Shown here in pieces: positions 1-11,639 of a stretch of 64,000 nt of DNA; the stretch's first letter is position 1, and the number at the start of each line of letters is the position of its first letter. The notes below the pieces were generated by a model, which did not search any database, was not told where the DNA came from, and was given only the letters and a program-made list of their open reading frames with translations. The stretch covers positions 33,935,868 through 33,999,867 of the forward strand of contig OX411547.1 in assembly GCA_948146395.1 (NCBI GenBank), read 5' to 3'. Position numbers and translations under genes: made by a program. This DNA comes from Fragum whitleyi. Its lineage: Eukaryota; Mollusca; Bivalvia; Cardiida; Cardiidae.

Positions 1-12
1 CAGCAAATCAAG
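1..12 (+). CDS. PDE9A: PDE9-type phosphodiesterase, exon 1 (3' end only)
   Basis: The first 12 bases read as the tail of an exon, followed directly by the donor GTATGT at 13-18. If they belong to the gene, they end in phase 1 (codons for A-N-Q, then G), which is the phase needed by the next exon at 2938, where GT completes a glycine codon. The 14-exon model then closes in frame with no leftover bases. In PDE9A this position lies just before the linker helix; the start codon and N-terminal domain must lie upstream of the window. Being only 12 nt at an edge, this is supported by phase and donor rather than by homology. Confidence 0.45.
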
Positions 13-45
13 GTATGTGTAAGCGTTATTATTTTTTTATCCGCC

Positions 46-115
46 ATGGGTTTAGGATGACGAAACAGTGCAAACTGTTTGCAAATTATACCCCGCTTTG
101 CACGCTAGTGCAGGT
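46..115. repeat. I-family repeat fragment
   Basis: CAAACTGTTTGCAAATTATA followed by CCCCGCTTTGCACGC recurs with changes at about 41447-41510 (GTGTAAACTGTTTTTAATC, CCCCGTTTTGCAC), at 41570-41610, and inverted at about 56752-56824 (ACAAAGCGGGGTACGATTGG, AAACTGTTTGCACCGTTTTG). A short dispersed repeat of unknown class. Confidence 0.5.
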
Positions 116-2314
116 TTCAAGCGCACATAAGTTGTTGCTTAAAATCATACTCAACGCAAAATAGACAAAAGAGGCACAAAAGTCTTAAAGAATGAAAAAT
201 TGATTGATATTAAAAGAAGAACTATATTGAAACACATAATAACGTCAAATTGTATTAGGAAATAGTGAAAATATGGAGTTTTTTGAATTTCAATGATGAC
301 AACAAATTATACCGGACTCCGTGTTAAAAAAAAATACCCCTCAGGTCAAATTTTTGCTTGGCTGTTTATATGGGTTGTGTATGGCGTTTTTCATCAAATT
401 ATGATATTCCAAATAGATCTCCACAGACGATCGGAAAGAATTAACAATATGTGTTTTTCGTCGTACGTATTAAATATCCGACGAACCCCAAGAAGCCGAA
501 TTAATTAAAAAATGACCCAAAATTACCACACGGGCGTCCGAGGAACTTTCCAGTTAACGGAAAAGTCCGAGCGATGTTCCGAATGCTCTAGGGTCCTGTG
601 TTTGTACCTCGACATAAACAATCGTTTCGGCGCTCTCTCAACCACTGCTATCATTGCTGTTTGACACTAATTTTGAAGATAGTTGTGCATTGAAAGTTGA
701 CAAATAAGCCTTTTCACCGACAGATTTCTGTATTAATCAAAATATTCTAGCGTGACGTTTCTTTTGTCGTTTAGTCTTTCAAGGTGTATAAGGTATGTTT
801 TTTTCATTTCCAAGAACATCAAAAAACAATTACCGTTTACATTTCTTTTGGTATAATGAAATTCTAAACGACAAATTGCCGGATAACAGATTTTTGGGAA
901 CAAAACTAATCTAATAAAATTGCATCAGTGGTTAACCCAGCTGCGATATAATCTTTAATGAAAATAAGTTTCCGTTTACCTAGTTTCATCTATTTTTCTA
1001 TGAAAATCCACACGATTTCCAACGAAGAACACATTGTAATAAAGAATATAAAGGTGTCTGGGAGTATACGCCTTTTTTTTAAACCAAAGAGCAAAACATC
1101 TTCAATTTTAAAACAGTTTTCTGATTTGACGTCGTTCATCGTAAACAATGGCTATTCGAGATATTTCCGTCGACCTGTTAGTGCAAACTCGTCAGGACCT
1201 TTACTATCTGCCAAGATGGTCCTTTTTTGACATGTCAAGTCAAGAAACTATATGATCCGTTCTCAAGGAAAACCTGATTAAATGACGTCACTTTGTAATT
1301 CCGGTTGTCTAAACCGGTTACTGCAATTCAAACAATTTTAGACTAATCAAATTTCAAAAACAAAAAAAAATACAGAAATTAATAGTTTAATCAAGTTATT
1401 AAAAATACAGACATTAATTCAATGTGCGTTGATTTTGAAAAAAAGCCTGTAACATATTGATAAAACATTGAAAAAAAAAGGATAAATTTCTTTAAAAAGC
1501 AATTTCTCCCGTTTCGCAATGTCTTCCCGCGTACATACTTTCAGTTCATAAACAATTCGGTAAGTGGAAAAATGGTAACACAAAAAGGTCAAAGCATTTT
1601 TTTTCTTTTTGGGAAGCAACCTTTTATATTTTTTTAAGAATAACAAATATATTTTTACAGAATTTGATTGTATGCCTATTGTCTAATTCTTATTGCCATT
1701 AAGGCAGGTTTTTTTTTTTTAGAACGGATCATATATATATAGTGTATACGTAAACATAGTGTATACGTAGACAAAAGATTCTGTCTGGTGTTAAGTAATT
1801 TAAGAAAGGCATCAGATGTGCCTTCACGATTAATTAGATAAACGAAATTAATCGAACAAGGAATTCGTTTAAATTTCACTTGCAGACAAATTGATGCTAA
1901 ATTTGTTCTATATACGCTTCTATCAAAGTTTGTTTTCTTTCACCCGGGGAATTGTGCCTTTCTTATATCAAATGAATTAACATTTGTAGCATACAATACG
2001 GTCAAATCAGATGAAGAAGTTTTTGTTATATAAGCACACAATAGAATTTTAAACTTAGAAGCTCTGCAAAATTATTCATATAAACATACATCTCCAAGTC
2101 TAAATAACACGAGATCTGTTTTTGTATTCAACAAACATACATGATGGTGGTTTTGAACCATGTTCAATGCAGATGTTTTGGGTCATATCATTTACACGAT
2201 ATTACATATAAATATAACCAAAGTTCAAACCACAAGCACTTGTGGAGCTCTTAGTCAAAACTGCGAAAGACGGAAATTCTAGTCCTTTTCCTTTCTTCAA
2301 TTAAATTACTGTAG

Positions 2315-2452
2315 GGTAAATTCACGTTCTTTGGGGCGTTAACATTTGCAGAGACCCGAAAAATGTTTTAACGCCCGAGTGCAAAGCACGAGGGCGTTAA
2401 AGCGTTTGGAGAATTTCTGCAAATGTTGACACCTAAAAGAACGTGAATTGAC
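2315..2452. repeat. 138-bp inverted repeat
   Basis: The left arm GTAAATTCACGTTCTTT and CATTTGCAGA return inverted as TCTGCAAATGTTG and AAAAGAACGTGAATTGAC. The centre is a second hairpin (AACGCCCGAGTGC/GCACGAGGGCGTT). Typical of a small hairpin-type MITE. Confidence 0.65.
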
Positions 2453-2820
2453 AAAGAAAGGCCATAGTATTTATTCAAACGGATATATAATATGATTCAT
2501 AGAAACGCTTTAAATCTAGCTCCAATACCTATAATGTTCCGGAAAAATTGCGTTATGCATTGAACTGTCACTTTTATTTATACCGACGCTGCTTGGTAAA
2601 TTAATGACGTCACAGAAATTAAAGCGGAAACAGGACCGTTTTCTTTATTTATGCTCTTTATTAATGATAGACAAAGAAAGGGATGAAGTGTAGAGGCCCA
2701 TACTGAAGTTATTTAAGTGAAAAAAGTCACGTAAATTTACTTATTAATCTATTATTTCTCTCGTTAACGCTCGGGTTTTGTCCGTTAACGATCCTAAAAC
2801 GTACATTTTATTCAATGATT

Positions 2821-2821
2821 T

Positions 2822-2853
<32 letters not shown>

Positions 2854-2863
2854 GGTGGTGGTA
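2821..2863. repeat. TTG/GGT microsatellite
   Basis: About six TTG units run directly into eight GGT units. The element is 75 bp upstream of exon 2. Confidence 0.9.
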
Positions 2864-2937
2864 TTGTTGTATTTCCTTTCCCAGAAAATAAAGATATTTA
2901 TTACCAAATTACTTATTGAATTTTCTTATGATTCCAG

Positions 2938-2992
2938 GTGACAGCGAAGTGTTGACGCAGCTCATGTCGCACGTGGCTGATCAATTTAATAA
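2938..2992 (+). CDS. PDE9A: PDE9-type phosphodiesterase, exon 2 (linker helix)
   Basis: Acceptor ATTCCAG before 2938 and donor GTAAGT at 2993. The 55-nt exon encodes DSEVLTQLMSHVADQFN plus split codons at both ends (residues about 4-22 of the 430-residue fragment). It aligns with the vertebrate PDE9A stretch that reads roughly '..LIQSVLAQVAEQFSR', just N-terminal to the coiled-coil linker. It ends in phase 2 (AA), which a G from exon 3 completes to lysine. The segment is amphipathic helix-like and probably part of the dimerising linker in front of the catalytic domain (family knowledge). Confidence 0.88.
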
Positions 2993-4164
2993 GTAAGTTC
3001 TTCAATATAGAGGGGTTTTTATGTCTTTTTTCTTCAACGGCGAAGCATGCATATGCATAAAATGACTGCACGTAACGAATTACTTTTACACGATTTGACT
3101 TTTTTCAAAAATGCTTAAATATTTTGTTCTGTGACTCAAACATCGTAACTATATTATAATATACAAGAGTATGTCGAAGGTCGTCGATATTCTAATATTA
3201 TTTGAAAAATAGTCCTTAATGCGGTCATCTAAACGACATCTAAGCATAATAACTTGATCGTTTTCGCGTATGCACTTTCTAACTTATGCATCTTATCGTC
3301 GAATGGCGACCAAATATTCAATCTACAGCTTGAATAAAGCTGTAGATACGATCTTGTGGGCGCATATAACCGATACCATTGTCGACTTAAGAAATCTGAG
3401 AAAACACGCCTCTCATTTTTTCTACTTACGTCTGTACATGTCATTCAGTCAACTGCCTCGTTGTGGCTTGTCAAGTAATTATCCTTTGAAAATAGAACTC
3501 GAACCTTAAGCTCTTGGCCAAGTGTTAAAGGATTCAAATTTCCAGAAAAATATTTACTTTTACATATTAGTCAAGCATCAGATTCTACAGGTGAATAGGT
3601 TAATTAGACCAACCATTTTTGTACGTTTTTAGAATGTGCCCTAAGGTCAATACACTGATAACCCTGATTTTTGCGAAGTAGGTCTACTTCAGAAATAAAC
3701 AAGAAAGGAGGGTAAATTATTTAACTCATCTGAGCATTCAAAAAGAAAGTGGCACTCGAACTCGAGATATCTGTTTCAGGCAAATGTAAAATAATGGGTC
3801 CTGAATTCAATAGGCTGATTATACTATTTTTCATTATTTATTTATTTTTGTTTTTGTGCGACGTATTAAAGAAATTAAACAATAAAGCAGAGACATACTT
3901 AAGCTTATCCTAGCATATCTTGGCATTCAACAAGAAAGTTATTTCTGTAATAAGATAAACCTTCTAGGTTGGTAGAATGTGCACTAAGATCAATATAATA
4001 TATTGACTGCACTGTTTTTGGGGTTTTTTTTTGCGGACTAGTTCAGAAATAAAACAATAGAAAAGAGAGCTAGTTTTGCTCTCCTGGGCATTTGACAAGA
4101 AGTGAGTTTCGTAGTCGAGATGTACGTAATTTGATAAACTTTTAAATGCTTGTAGAATGTGCCT

Positions 4165-4265
4165 TAAGGTAGTGTACCCATAATAGTGCTGCGAGATTTC
4201 GGAACTCGTGGTCTTTCACAATGTCAACAGAGGTTTCCTAATGAAATTTGATATCATTATTATTT
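4165..4265. repeat. J-family repeat copy 1 (half element)
   Basis: GTAGTGTACCCATAATAGTG, ATTTCGGAACTCGTGGTCTT and AGAGGTTTCCTAATGAAA match, in reverse complement, the right arm of the inverted repeat at 52008-52165. One arm only is clear here. The rest of 2993-6265 apart from the 4550-4612 hairpin has no feature I can support. Confidence 0.5.
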
Positions 4266-4549
4266 TGTGAAAGGACTGCGAAAATGTAAGGATATGGCAA
4301 ATGAATGGTGTTTGTTTAGGAGTTCGATTCACGAGACAGAAGAACAGATTTATAATTATTTAACCACACGACATCTGTAATTTGGTTTTCCACGTAAAAT
4401 GTCATCCCTCATTAGCACATATTTCATAGTCATGGCAACATCAATTCTTCTCTCAACGCAGAGCAATATTTTGAAGAGGTTTTAAGAACTTAAAGATTTA
4501 AAAATCAACATTACTTGCTCAAAGGTAATTTGAAATGTATAGGCCTATT

Positions 4550-4612
4550 CCTCAACGAACTCCTACATTGATGGTATTCCAATGAATACCCACAATGTAG
4601 AGTTTCGTTGGG
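4550..4612. repeat. short hairpin
   Basis: CCTCAACGAACTCCTACATT and CAATGTAGAGTTTCGTTGGG are imperfect inverted arms of 21 bp around a loop of about 21 bp. Confidence 0.55.
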
Positions 4613-6265
4613 GAACAAAGATTTAAGATTGTCTTTGCCCTCCTCATTTGTCCATAAAGACTTCTTCATCTGTGAAAATTAGAGTCAATGGGTGTATCAT
4701 TTGTTAGAATTTAGGCTACATAACTTCGATATCGAGACAATGAAAACACAAATTATGGCGATCTAAAAATAGATTGTGTAATGCCGTAACGCTCGGTCGC
4801 GTAAGATAGTAGACTCGAGCCTTTATTTTTAAGCTGATTTGTTCATATGTTTGTGTAAAGGGTTGCAATTTAAAGGATTGAATTATGGGGTTGATTTCGT
4901 TTATTAAAGTATAACATCAATTGCATTAGCACTTGGCTTTAACTTACGTCGGCTGTTATTTGCCATGTGCTTAGGCGGATAGCAGTTGATATCCCAATAA
5001 ACAAAATTAGAATAAGACATTTATCACTATAGTTATAATGTTGTCTTACATCTAAAGTGCGCAATCTATATGCATAAAGGTTCAAATAATTATCAAATTT
5101 ATTTTATCATTTGTTTGTTAATCCTGTTATATTAGAAATGTTAAAGTACTCTTCCCTCCTGTGTCGTGCGAAAAAACAAACAGATTAGCAAATAATATTT
5201 AAGATTTTTAATCCATCGGGCTTAAAGTAATCTTCTTGGTAGTGGGTATAGTGTCTGGCCGAAACTTTTCTTAGCTTGACTTATTTCTGAATCTAGAATT
5301 TCAATCTACCTTCCGATAAAATTGCCTTTGAAAAACGTCATCTGTTTGACTTCCACTGTATCCAAACTATTTTTATTTATTTATTTATTTTTTTTTTTCA
5401 AAATCAAATTTTTACTGACAGTTCCTAGATGGTCTATGACGGATCATATTTTTAGAATTTATATTTATAATTACAATTTCTTTATCAGATTTTTTCGTAA
5501 GTTATTTTTCGTGCAAAGTCTCGCATCTTTTTAGTATTTTCAATAAAACTTTTTTCAAGCAGATGCTTCTTATCATATTTTCATATAAAAACGAATCATT
5601 ATCTCGCTCCTATCATTTTAGACCAAAATTATCATGTTTCCTAGATTTAATCCCAAAGAGGATCGATGATAACATTATAAATAGAATAAATGCGTCGTTT
5701 GACTGGGGACAATATCATATTATGACAGTTAATTATCGCGTTATTGTATCCCTCAGGGATTCTGTAATCTCCAATTTTCTCCCGATTTTTCTCGAGAGAC
5801 TCGGGTGATTTTGTAACAAGGTGCAAGAAATTTGATTTTATGTTGTTGTTTTCTTCGTTGCCATGTAATCCGAGACATTTTTTTTCTAATTAAATTTAAT
5901 TCTATACGTACTCCATAAAGCGTCTGTGAACGCGGCTGAAAATTTGTGTAACTCTATACTCAAGATGGCGTTACGACAATGTGGTTGCATACTGGGAATA
6001 TATCTTCGACCAGTACATCTTAGCTTTAGCTTGATTTTAGCTGAAGATACTAAGATTTAGCCTCGGGTTACACGAGAAAATTCACGACACTGTTACGACG
6101 ATGAGGGTGCCTTTGAGGATTCATATAACTTTGGCGACCAACACATTGTAACTTCAGCTTGAATTGTGACTCAAGAAGATTCAAGTTGACGGTATTACAC
6201 TGTGCATGTCCAAAGAGGATCTATCGTTTGAAGACAAACGCATCGTAACTGGCAGTTTAAGTCAA

Positions 6266-6512
6266 TATGAGCCTGTGCGTGACATTTCCAACAATTTCGA
6301 ATGTGCGCAAAGCAAAGACTCTGACCAGCCTGTGCATCTGCACAGTCTGTCCATAGTCTTTTCTATGCGTTTTATAGATAGATAAGGCCCTAATGTATCT
6401 GTGAACCATATTAAGATTATTCTATATTTACAGTATGAGGGTGTCTACGCTGCTCGGTCTTGGCCCTTCACGCACATTTCAAATTGTTGGAAATGTCACG
6501 CACAGGCTCATA
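6266..6512. mobile_element. E-family MITE, copy 1 (complete)
   Basis: Terminal inverted repeats of over 40 bp: left TATGAGCCTGTGCGTGACAT then TTCCAACAATTTCGAATGTG; right is the reverse complement, ending GGAAATGTCACGCACAGGCT. About 247 bp, no coding capacity. An inner palindrome (CTGTGCATCTGCACAG) sits in the first half. Five further copies: 11640-11750, 21558-21703, 26252-26496, 52912-53107, 59692-59908. The open frame at 6460-6810 is made of this element and the adjoining B element and is not a gene. Confidence 0.8.
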
Positions 6513-6561
6513 TGTGATAAGTCTACAAAGCAATCATGAATCCGATCCCGTAAATGATAGT

Positions 6562-6887
6562 GATATATATAAAACGTACTTAGTGTTTTGTTTGAATAAA
6601 AAATATCTAACAATGTTGGGAGAATTGATCATTGTCGAGGCTCAGCCGAGACAATTATCAATTCTCACAAACGAGTTAGATATTTTTTCCATACAATACA
6701 CTAAGTATGTATTATATTTATCTTATAACATCTATTTGTCTTGTTTTTCGTCGATGTTTCAAACAAAAATGCAAGTTTCTAAAAATAACCGCAAGATATC
6801 ATTGTTCTAAAAATAACTGTGTGATATCATAAAAAATATCATATGGGATGTTATCACACGGATATTTGTATAGTTATAAGATAAAGT
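6562..6887 (+). mobile_element. B-family MITE, copy 1
   Basis: Begins with a long hairpin: TACTTAGTGTTTTG...ATATCTAACAATG on one side and GAGTTAGATATTTTTTCCAT...ACACTAAGTA on the other, with the loop CGAGGCTCAGCCGAG. The second half has GATATCATAAAAAATATC and ends GTATAGTTATAAGATAAA. Copies: 14276-14567 (inverted), 34770-35092, 35943-36156 (half), 54338-54652. Confidence 0.8.
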
Positions 6888-6939
6888 CCAAATAAAGATC
6901 TAATTCGACTCTCTCTGAAAAGATGTCTAGCGAAAAGGA

Positions 6940-8027
6940 ATTCCATCTTGACCAATTTTCATTTCGCCTGAGCACAACTTGCTCAAGGTGAGCTTTTGTG
7001 ATCATCTTTTGTCCGTCGTGCGTCGTGTGTGGTGCGTCGTAAGTCGGCAACATCTTCTCCTCAGTAACTAATGAGCGGACTTCAACCAAACTTGAAACAA
7101 CTGTTCCTTGGTTGACCCTTCTAATAAATTGTTCGTGAAATTTTGATTGACCCCCCCAAATATGAGCGTGGCGGGGCGGGGCTGTTTTGACCAAGAAATC
7201 TTTAAAATCTTGTCCTCAGCAACCAATGGGCGGATTTCAATCAAACATGGCACAGATGTTCCTTAGATGACCCTTCTCAAAACTTGTTCGTGAACTGTTG
7301 ATTGACCCCAAAATACAGGCGTGATAGGACGGCACAGTGTTTGCCTCTGAAATCTTTGAATATCTTCTCTCCATTAACCAATTGGTGGATTTCAAACAAA
7401 CTTGGCATGAATGTTCTTTGGTTGACCCTTCTCAAATTTTGATGATTCCCAAATATGGGCGTGGTATGGCGGGGCGTTTTCCCGCTTTGCAATCTTTAAA
7501 TATCTCTTTTTCCCAACCAAATCGGGCAATTTTTACCAAACCTGGCATGGATGTTTGTAACTGCCCATTAATATGGGCGGGGCCTTTTCTCACTACGAAA
7601 TCTGTGAACAACATCACCTGCTAAACTTAAGGACTACTGTAGATGGAACTTTACCAGAATGTTTCTTCGCCCACCCTTTTCAAAAGACTTTCTAATTTGA
7701 CTATTAATATGGGCGAGGTAGTGCGGGGTCCATTTTCACTTTGAATTCTTGGAATAACATCTCCTCCTCAACAACTAGGTAAATTTGAATGAAACTTTAC
7801 TAGAATGTTACTCGGGCCAGATCCACTGGAGCAATAAAATTCAGGGTGAGTGGTTTGGGGCCATTCTGACCCTCTTGTTGTACAATCTTTGCCGTTTGAC
7901 CAGAGATGTAAAATTGAAAGAAAGAAATGGAAGCCATTTTTTATCCTTCGACAGACGATAGCAAACTAATTAGCGTTCAAAATTTCGTAATCAGGGCTTG
8001 TGTAAGCTCGACTTTACGATCTTTTGC
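6940..8027. repeat. D-family repeat, first copy of a tandem duplication
   Basis: Starts AATTCCATCTTGACCAATTT and is built of degenerate ~150-bp modules, each with a core such as CAAACTTGGCATGAATGTTC followed by TTGACCCTTCTCAAA and a 'GGGCGTGG' motif. The same array recurs at 8474-9545. Open frames here (6874, 7068, 7277, 7337, 7432) are artefacts of the repeat. Similar modules occur at 24790-25480. Confidence 0.75.
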
Positions 8028-8469
8028 TACAGTTAACAACATCGTGAAATTGACACGATGAATGATTTTGGAATGTTTTTGGAATGAAATTGAATGAGTT
8101 TGTGGAGCGAGTTTTGAGTGAATTAAATGGGAGGTAATCTAATATCGAAAATTGTGTTCAGGGTGAACAAAATTATCGATATCAATTACCTCCCTTTTAA
8201 AATTTGCATATATGTTCTATGTATAGTTACCTATTTCTTCAAGATCTAATCAGACGCTTACAATTTCAATTAATTGACTGAAATCCCGATTATTTTCTCA
8301 GCTATTTTTTTATGTTGAACGAAGTTGTTGTTATATGATTTTCAGTTAGTTAGGAGCGTTTTTGAATGGTTTGAGTTAGTATTTGGAATGAACGAATGGA
8401 GCGCTGAGTAAGCGATTTAGAATGGTTTTGATTGAGATGAAAGTCGATTTCACCATGTAACTTACTGTA
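8028..8469. mobile_element. A-family MITE, copy 1
   Basis: Ends are TACAGTTAACAACATCGTGA...ACCATGTAACTTACTGTA, an inverted repeat flanked by TA as in Tc1/mariner-type elements. The middle has an inverted repeat around TTGTTCA(n3)TGAACAA between TAATATCG and CGATATCA. About 440 bp without coding capacity. Copies: 9546-9944, 30069-30474 (inverted), 32165-32285 (part), 45249-45692, 49797-50140, 50475-50830, 55925-56330 (inverted), 60080-60515 (inverted). Confidence 0.8.
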
Positions 8470-8473
8470 AAAG

Positions 8474-9545
8474 CAATTCCATCTTGACCAATTTTCATTT
8501 CGCCTAAGCACAACTTGCTCAAGGTGAGCTTTTGTGATCATCTTTTGTCCGTCTAGTGTTGTGCGTCGTTAGTCGTCAACAATTCTGCAAACATCTTCTC
8601 CTCAGTAACTAATGAGCGGGCTTCAACTAAACTTGAAGCAATTGTTCCTTGGATGACCCTTGTCATAAATTGTTCGTGAAACTTTGATTATGAGCGTGGC
8701 GAGGCGAGACTGTTTTTGACCAAGAAATCTTTAAATCTTGTCCTCAGTAACCAATGGTCGGATTTCAATCAAACATGGCACAAATGTTTCTTAGATGACC
8801 CTTCTCAAAACTTGTGCGTGAACCTTTGATTGACCTCAAAATACGGGTGTGATAGGACGGGACAGTGTTTGCCTCTGAAATCTTTAAATATCTTCTCTCC
8901 ATTAATCAGTGGGTGGATTTCAAACAAACTTGGCACGAATGTTCTTTAGGTGACCCTTCTCAAAACTTGATCGTAAAATTTTGATGATCCCTAAATATGG
9001 GCGTGGCATTGTGGGGCGTTTTCCCGCTTTGCAATCTCTAAATATCTCTGTTTCCCAACCAAATCGGGCAATTTCAACCAAACTTGGCACGGATGTTTGT
9101 TTCTGCCCATACTGTGGAAAGGGCCTATTCTCACTACGCAATCTGTGAACTACATCACCTGCTAAACTAAAAGGCTACTGTAGATGGAACCAGAATGTAT
9201 CTTCGCCCACCTTTTTCAAAAGACTTTCTGATTTGACCATTAAATTGGGTGTGGTAGTGCCGGACCTATTTTCACTTTGAATTCTTGGAATAACATCTCA
9301 TCCTCAACAACTAGGTAAATTTGAACGAAACTTTACTAGATCCACTGTAGCAATAAAATTCAGGAGAGTGGTGTGGGACCATTCTGACCCTCTTGTTATA
9401 CAATCTTTGCCGTTTGACCAGAGATGTAAAATTGAAAAAAGAAATGGAAGCCATTTTTTTATCCTTTGACAGACGATAGCAAACTAATTAGCGAACAAAG
9501 TCTCGTAATTAGGGCTTGTATAAGCTCGACATTACGAGGTTTTGG
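8474..9545. repeat. D-family repeat, second copy of the tandem duplication
   Basis: Repeats 6940-8027 at an offset of about 1.52-1.53 kb with roughly 5-10 percent mismatches and small indels by eye. It starts GCAATTCCATCTTGACCAAT directly after the first A element. Confidence 0.8.
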
Positions 9546-9944
9546 TACAGTTAACAACATCGTGAAATTTACACGATTAATGATTTTGGCATGCTTTTGG
9601 AATGAATTTGAATGAGTTTGTGGGGCGAGTTTTGAATGAATAAAATGGGAGGTAATCTAATATCGAAAATTTTGTTCAGGATGAACAAAATTATCGATGT
9701 CAATTACCTATTTCTTCAAGATCTAATCAGACGCTTACAATTTCAATCAATTAACTGAAATCCCGATTATTTTCCCAGCAATTTTTATGTTGAACGAAGT
9801 TCTTGTTATATGTTTTTCAGTTAGTTTGGAGCGTTTTTGAATGGTTTGAGTGAGTGTTTGGAATGAATGAATGGAGCGCTGAGTAAGCGATTTAGAATGG
9901 TTTTGATTGAGATGAATGTCAATTTCACGATGTAACTTACTGTA
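9546..9944. mobile_element. A-family MITE, copy 2
   Basis: Second A element of the D+A tandem duplication: TACAGTTAACAACATCGTGA...TCACGATGTAACTTACTGTA. It ends about 67 bp before PDE9 exon 3. A deletion of about 45 bp removed the segment between the central hairpin and TCTTCAAGATC relative to copy 1. Confidence 0.8.
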
Positions 9945-10011
9945 GCCTATAACGATAACTTTGCAGAGCAAAAAAGAAACATTATCCACGAGTTATATTT
10001 TAATTTTACAG

Positions 10012-10082
10012 GGCCTTCAAAGTTGAAGAAATGAAATCAGAGATCGCCACGCGCCTAACGGCACTAGAGAGGAAGATTGAAA
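10012..10082 (+). CDS. PDE9A: PDE9-type phosphodiesterase, exon 3 (linker coiled coil)
   Basis: Acceptor TTTTACAG and donor GTAAGT at 10083. The 71 nt encode AFKVEEMKSEIATRLTALER plus KIE (residues 23-45). It is close to the PDE9A '[23 protein letters not shown]' stretch, with the same heptad-like pattern of hydrophobic residues. It ends in phase 1 (A), completed to isoleucine by TT of exon 4. The preceding intron of 7.0 kb is almost half filled by repeats, including a 1.5-kb tandem duplication that ends about 70 bp before this acceptor. Confidence 0.93.
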
Positions 10083-10672
10083 GTAAGTATTTTAGCTTTT
10101 ATTTTTTTTTTATTATTATTATTTTATTTTTAGTAAGTATTAAAGCTTTTTCAAGAACTGACAATGAAAAAGAAGACATTAATTCATATGGTCAATTATT
10201 TCTCAATACTTATTATATTACATAAGCCTAGTCCTGTCTTAATGATAACAAACTGCCTACGAACGACTTTCAGTAGGAAAAAGCACAAGCTAGTCCTACG
10301 ACGGAGAGAAATATTTCTAAGGTGCTTATGAATGCTACATAATCCTTCAACCGCGGGCATACAGCGTCTCCGCCATTAGTTGGGCTTCAAAAACATCGTT
10401 GCTTCACTTTTATTTTTCGCGATGTATTACCAAACGAGCTACACTGATTTTAGAATTTTACTTTCTACTCGAAAGGTATTGAACAGAACCATTTGAAGAA
10501 AAGTGGGGGAAAGACTGCCTGTGAAACGCAATAGATGTATCTCCTTTTTCCAACATAATTCTATAGCACATAAGATATTTTTTTTTATTTTACACCAGTT
10601 TCTATTGCTATCTGCAACCTGTTTTAATTTGGAGAAGTGTAAACTTTCGAAAAATGGAAAAAGAGATACAAA

Positions 10673-11085
10673 GTGGATATTAAATGAGTGGTCATGGAAT
10701 ACCGAAATTATTAAACGAGTCATCTATTTAAACAGATAAAAACGAGGCTGCGCCGAGTTTTTATCTGTTTAAGATGACAACTTTAATAAATTCGGTATTT
10801 TATGAGCACAACTTTCATATTCTATTTATAATATGACCCGTATTTTTGCGAAATAATAGTCAAATTTCTTGAAATTCAACATTTCAAGTTTCCGCGAAAC
10901 TTGTAACGCCGTTTTAAACTGACGTCACAATATAAGAAATATGACGTCATTTTCGCGGTTAAAAATAGCGTTGCTATTCGCTCTGACCCCAATTGCATAG
11001 TTTTTTCACTAGTGTAATAACACCCGTGTAATATCAAAAATATTCAATGGGGTTATTTCACTCCCGCGTCGTAGGTCATGTTATG
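10673..11085 (+). mobile_element. C-family hairpin element, copy 1
   Basis: Starts with a hairpin: AATACCGAAATTATTAAACG and AACAGATAAAAACGAG, then CTCG-type loop GCTGCGCC, then AGTTTTTATCTGTTT and TTTAATAAATTCGGTATTTT. The body carries TGACGTCA twice, TTCGCTCTGA, TAATAACACCCGTGTAATAT and ends CGTCGTAGGTCATGTTAT. Copies at 12443-12826, 15985-16363, 19246-19530 (diverged), 19532-20125 (with an insertion) and 46076-46452 (inverted). Confidence 0.75.
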
Positions 11086-11639
11086 AATAAAATAATTGAA
11101 CAATACCAAGCAACATACGATACATATGAAACTGCAATGCCAATGAATGTTTCAAAGACCAAAAGGAAAAAAATGAAAAGAAACGAATAGAAAATGACAT
11201 GGTTCCGTAGTCCTAAATTTCCGGGTTGTTCGTGCATTAAGTCCACCAAAGGCGCCTTGATGCAAAAATATTTGCACATTGCCTCTCATTAAAGCTCATT
11301 ACCACGGCTCGATAAATTCTGTCTTCTATCACATGTTCAAATAAGATCTAATTAAAAAGGTGTTAAGACTGTTTCAAAGGAATGTTTATGCAATCAACGT
11401 CTGCTAGCCATCAACCATTTCTTGTAAATAAACTTTACGGAGATCTGTTTTATGTAAGCCGAAGGAAGGAATCATGCTTTTTCGCGTGCGGGTTGAGTCT
11501 TTGATACCATTTGTACCAGTGTGTAATTTCCAACAATTTAAAAATATTCGTGAGGTGTAAACATTGAGTAGCTTAGACGTCTGCTTACTGTAAGTATGAT
11601 AATACCTGGTGGTGTACAAGTACATTGAGATCTTATCTA

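Larger units (their letters stand above)
13..2937 (+). other. PDE9 intron 1 (partial)
   Basis: About 2.9 kb of AT-rich intron. It holds an I-family fragment (46-115), an inverted repeat at 2315-2452 and a TTG/GGT microsatellite at 2821-2863. Short open frames at 293, 958, 1419 and 1676 show no recognisable protein. Nothing else was seen. Confidence 0.7.

Noticed and set aside
6460..6810. 116-codon open frame
   Set aside because: It is composed of the right end of an E-family MITE and the hairpin of a B-family MITE; the same words occur elsewhere as repeats.
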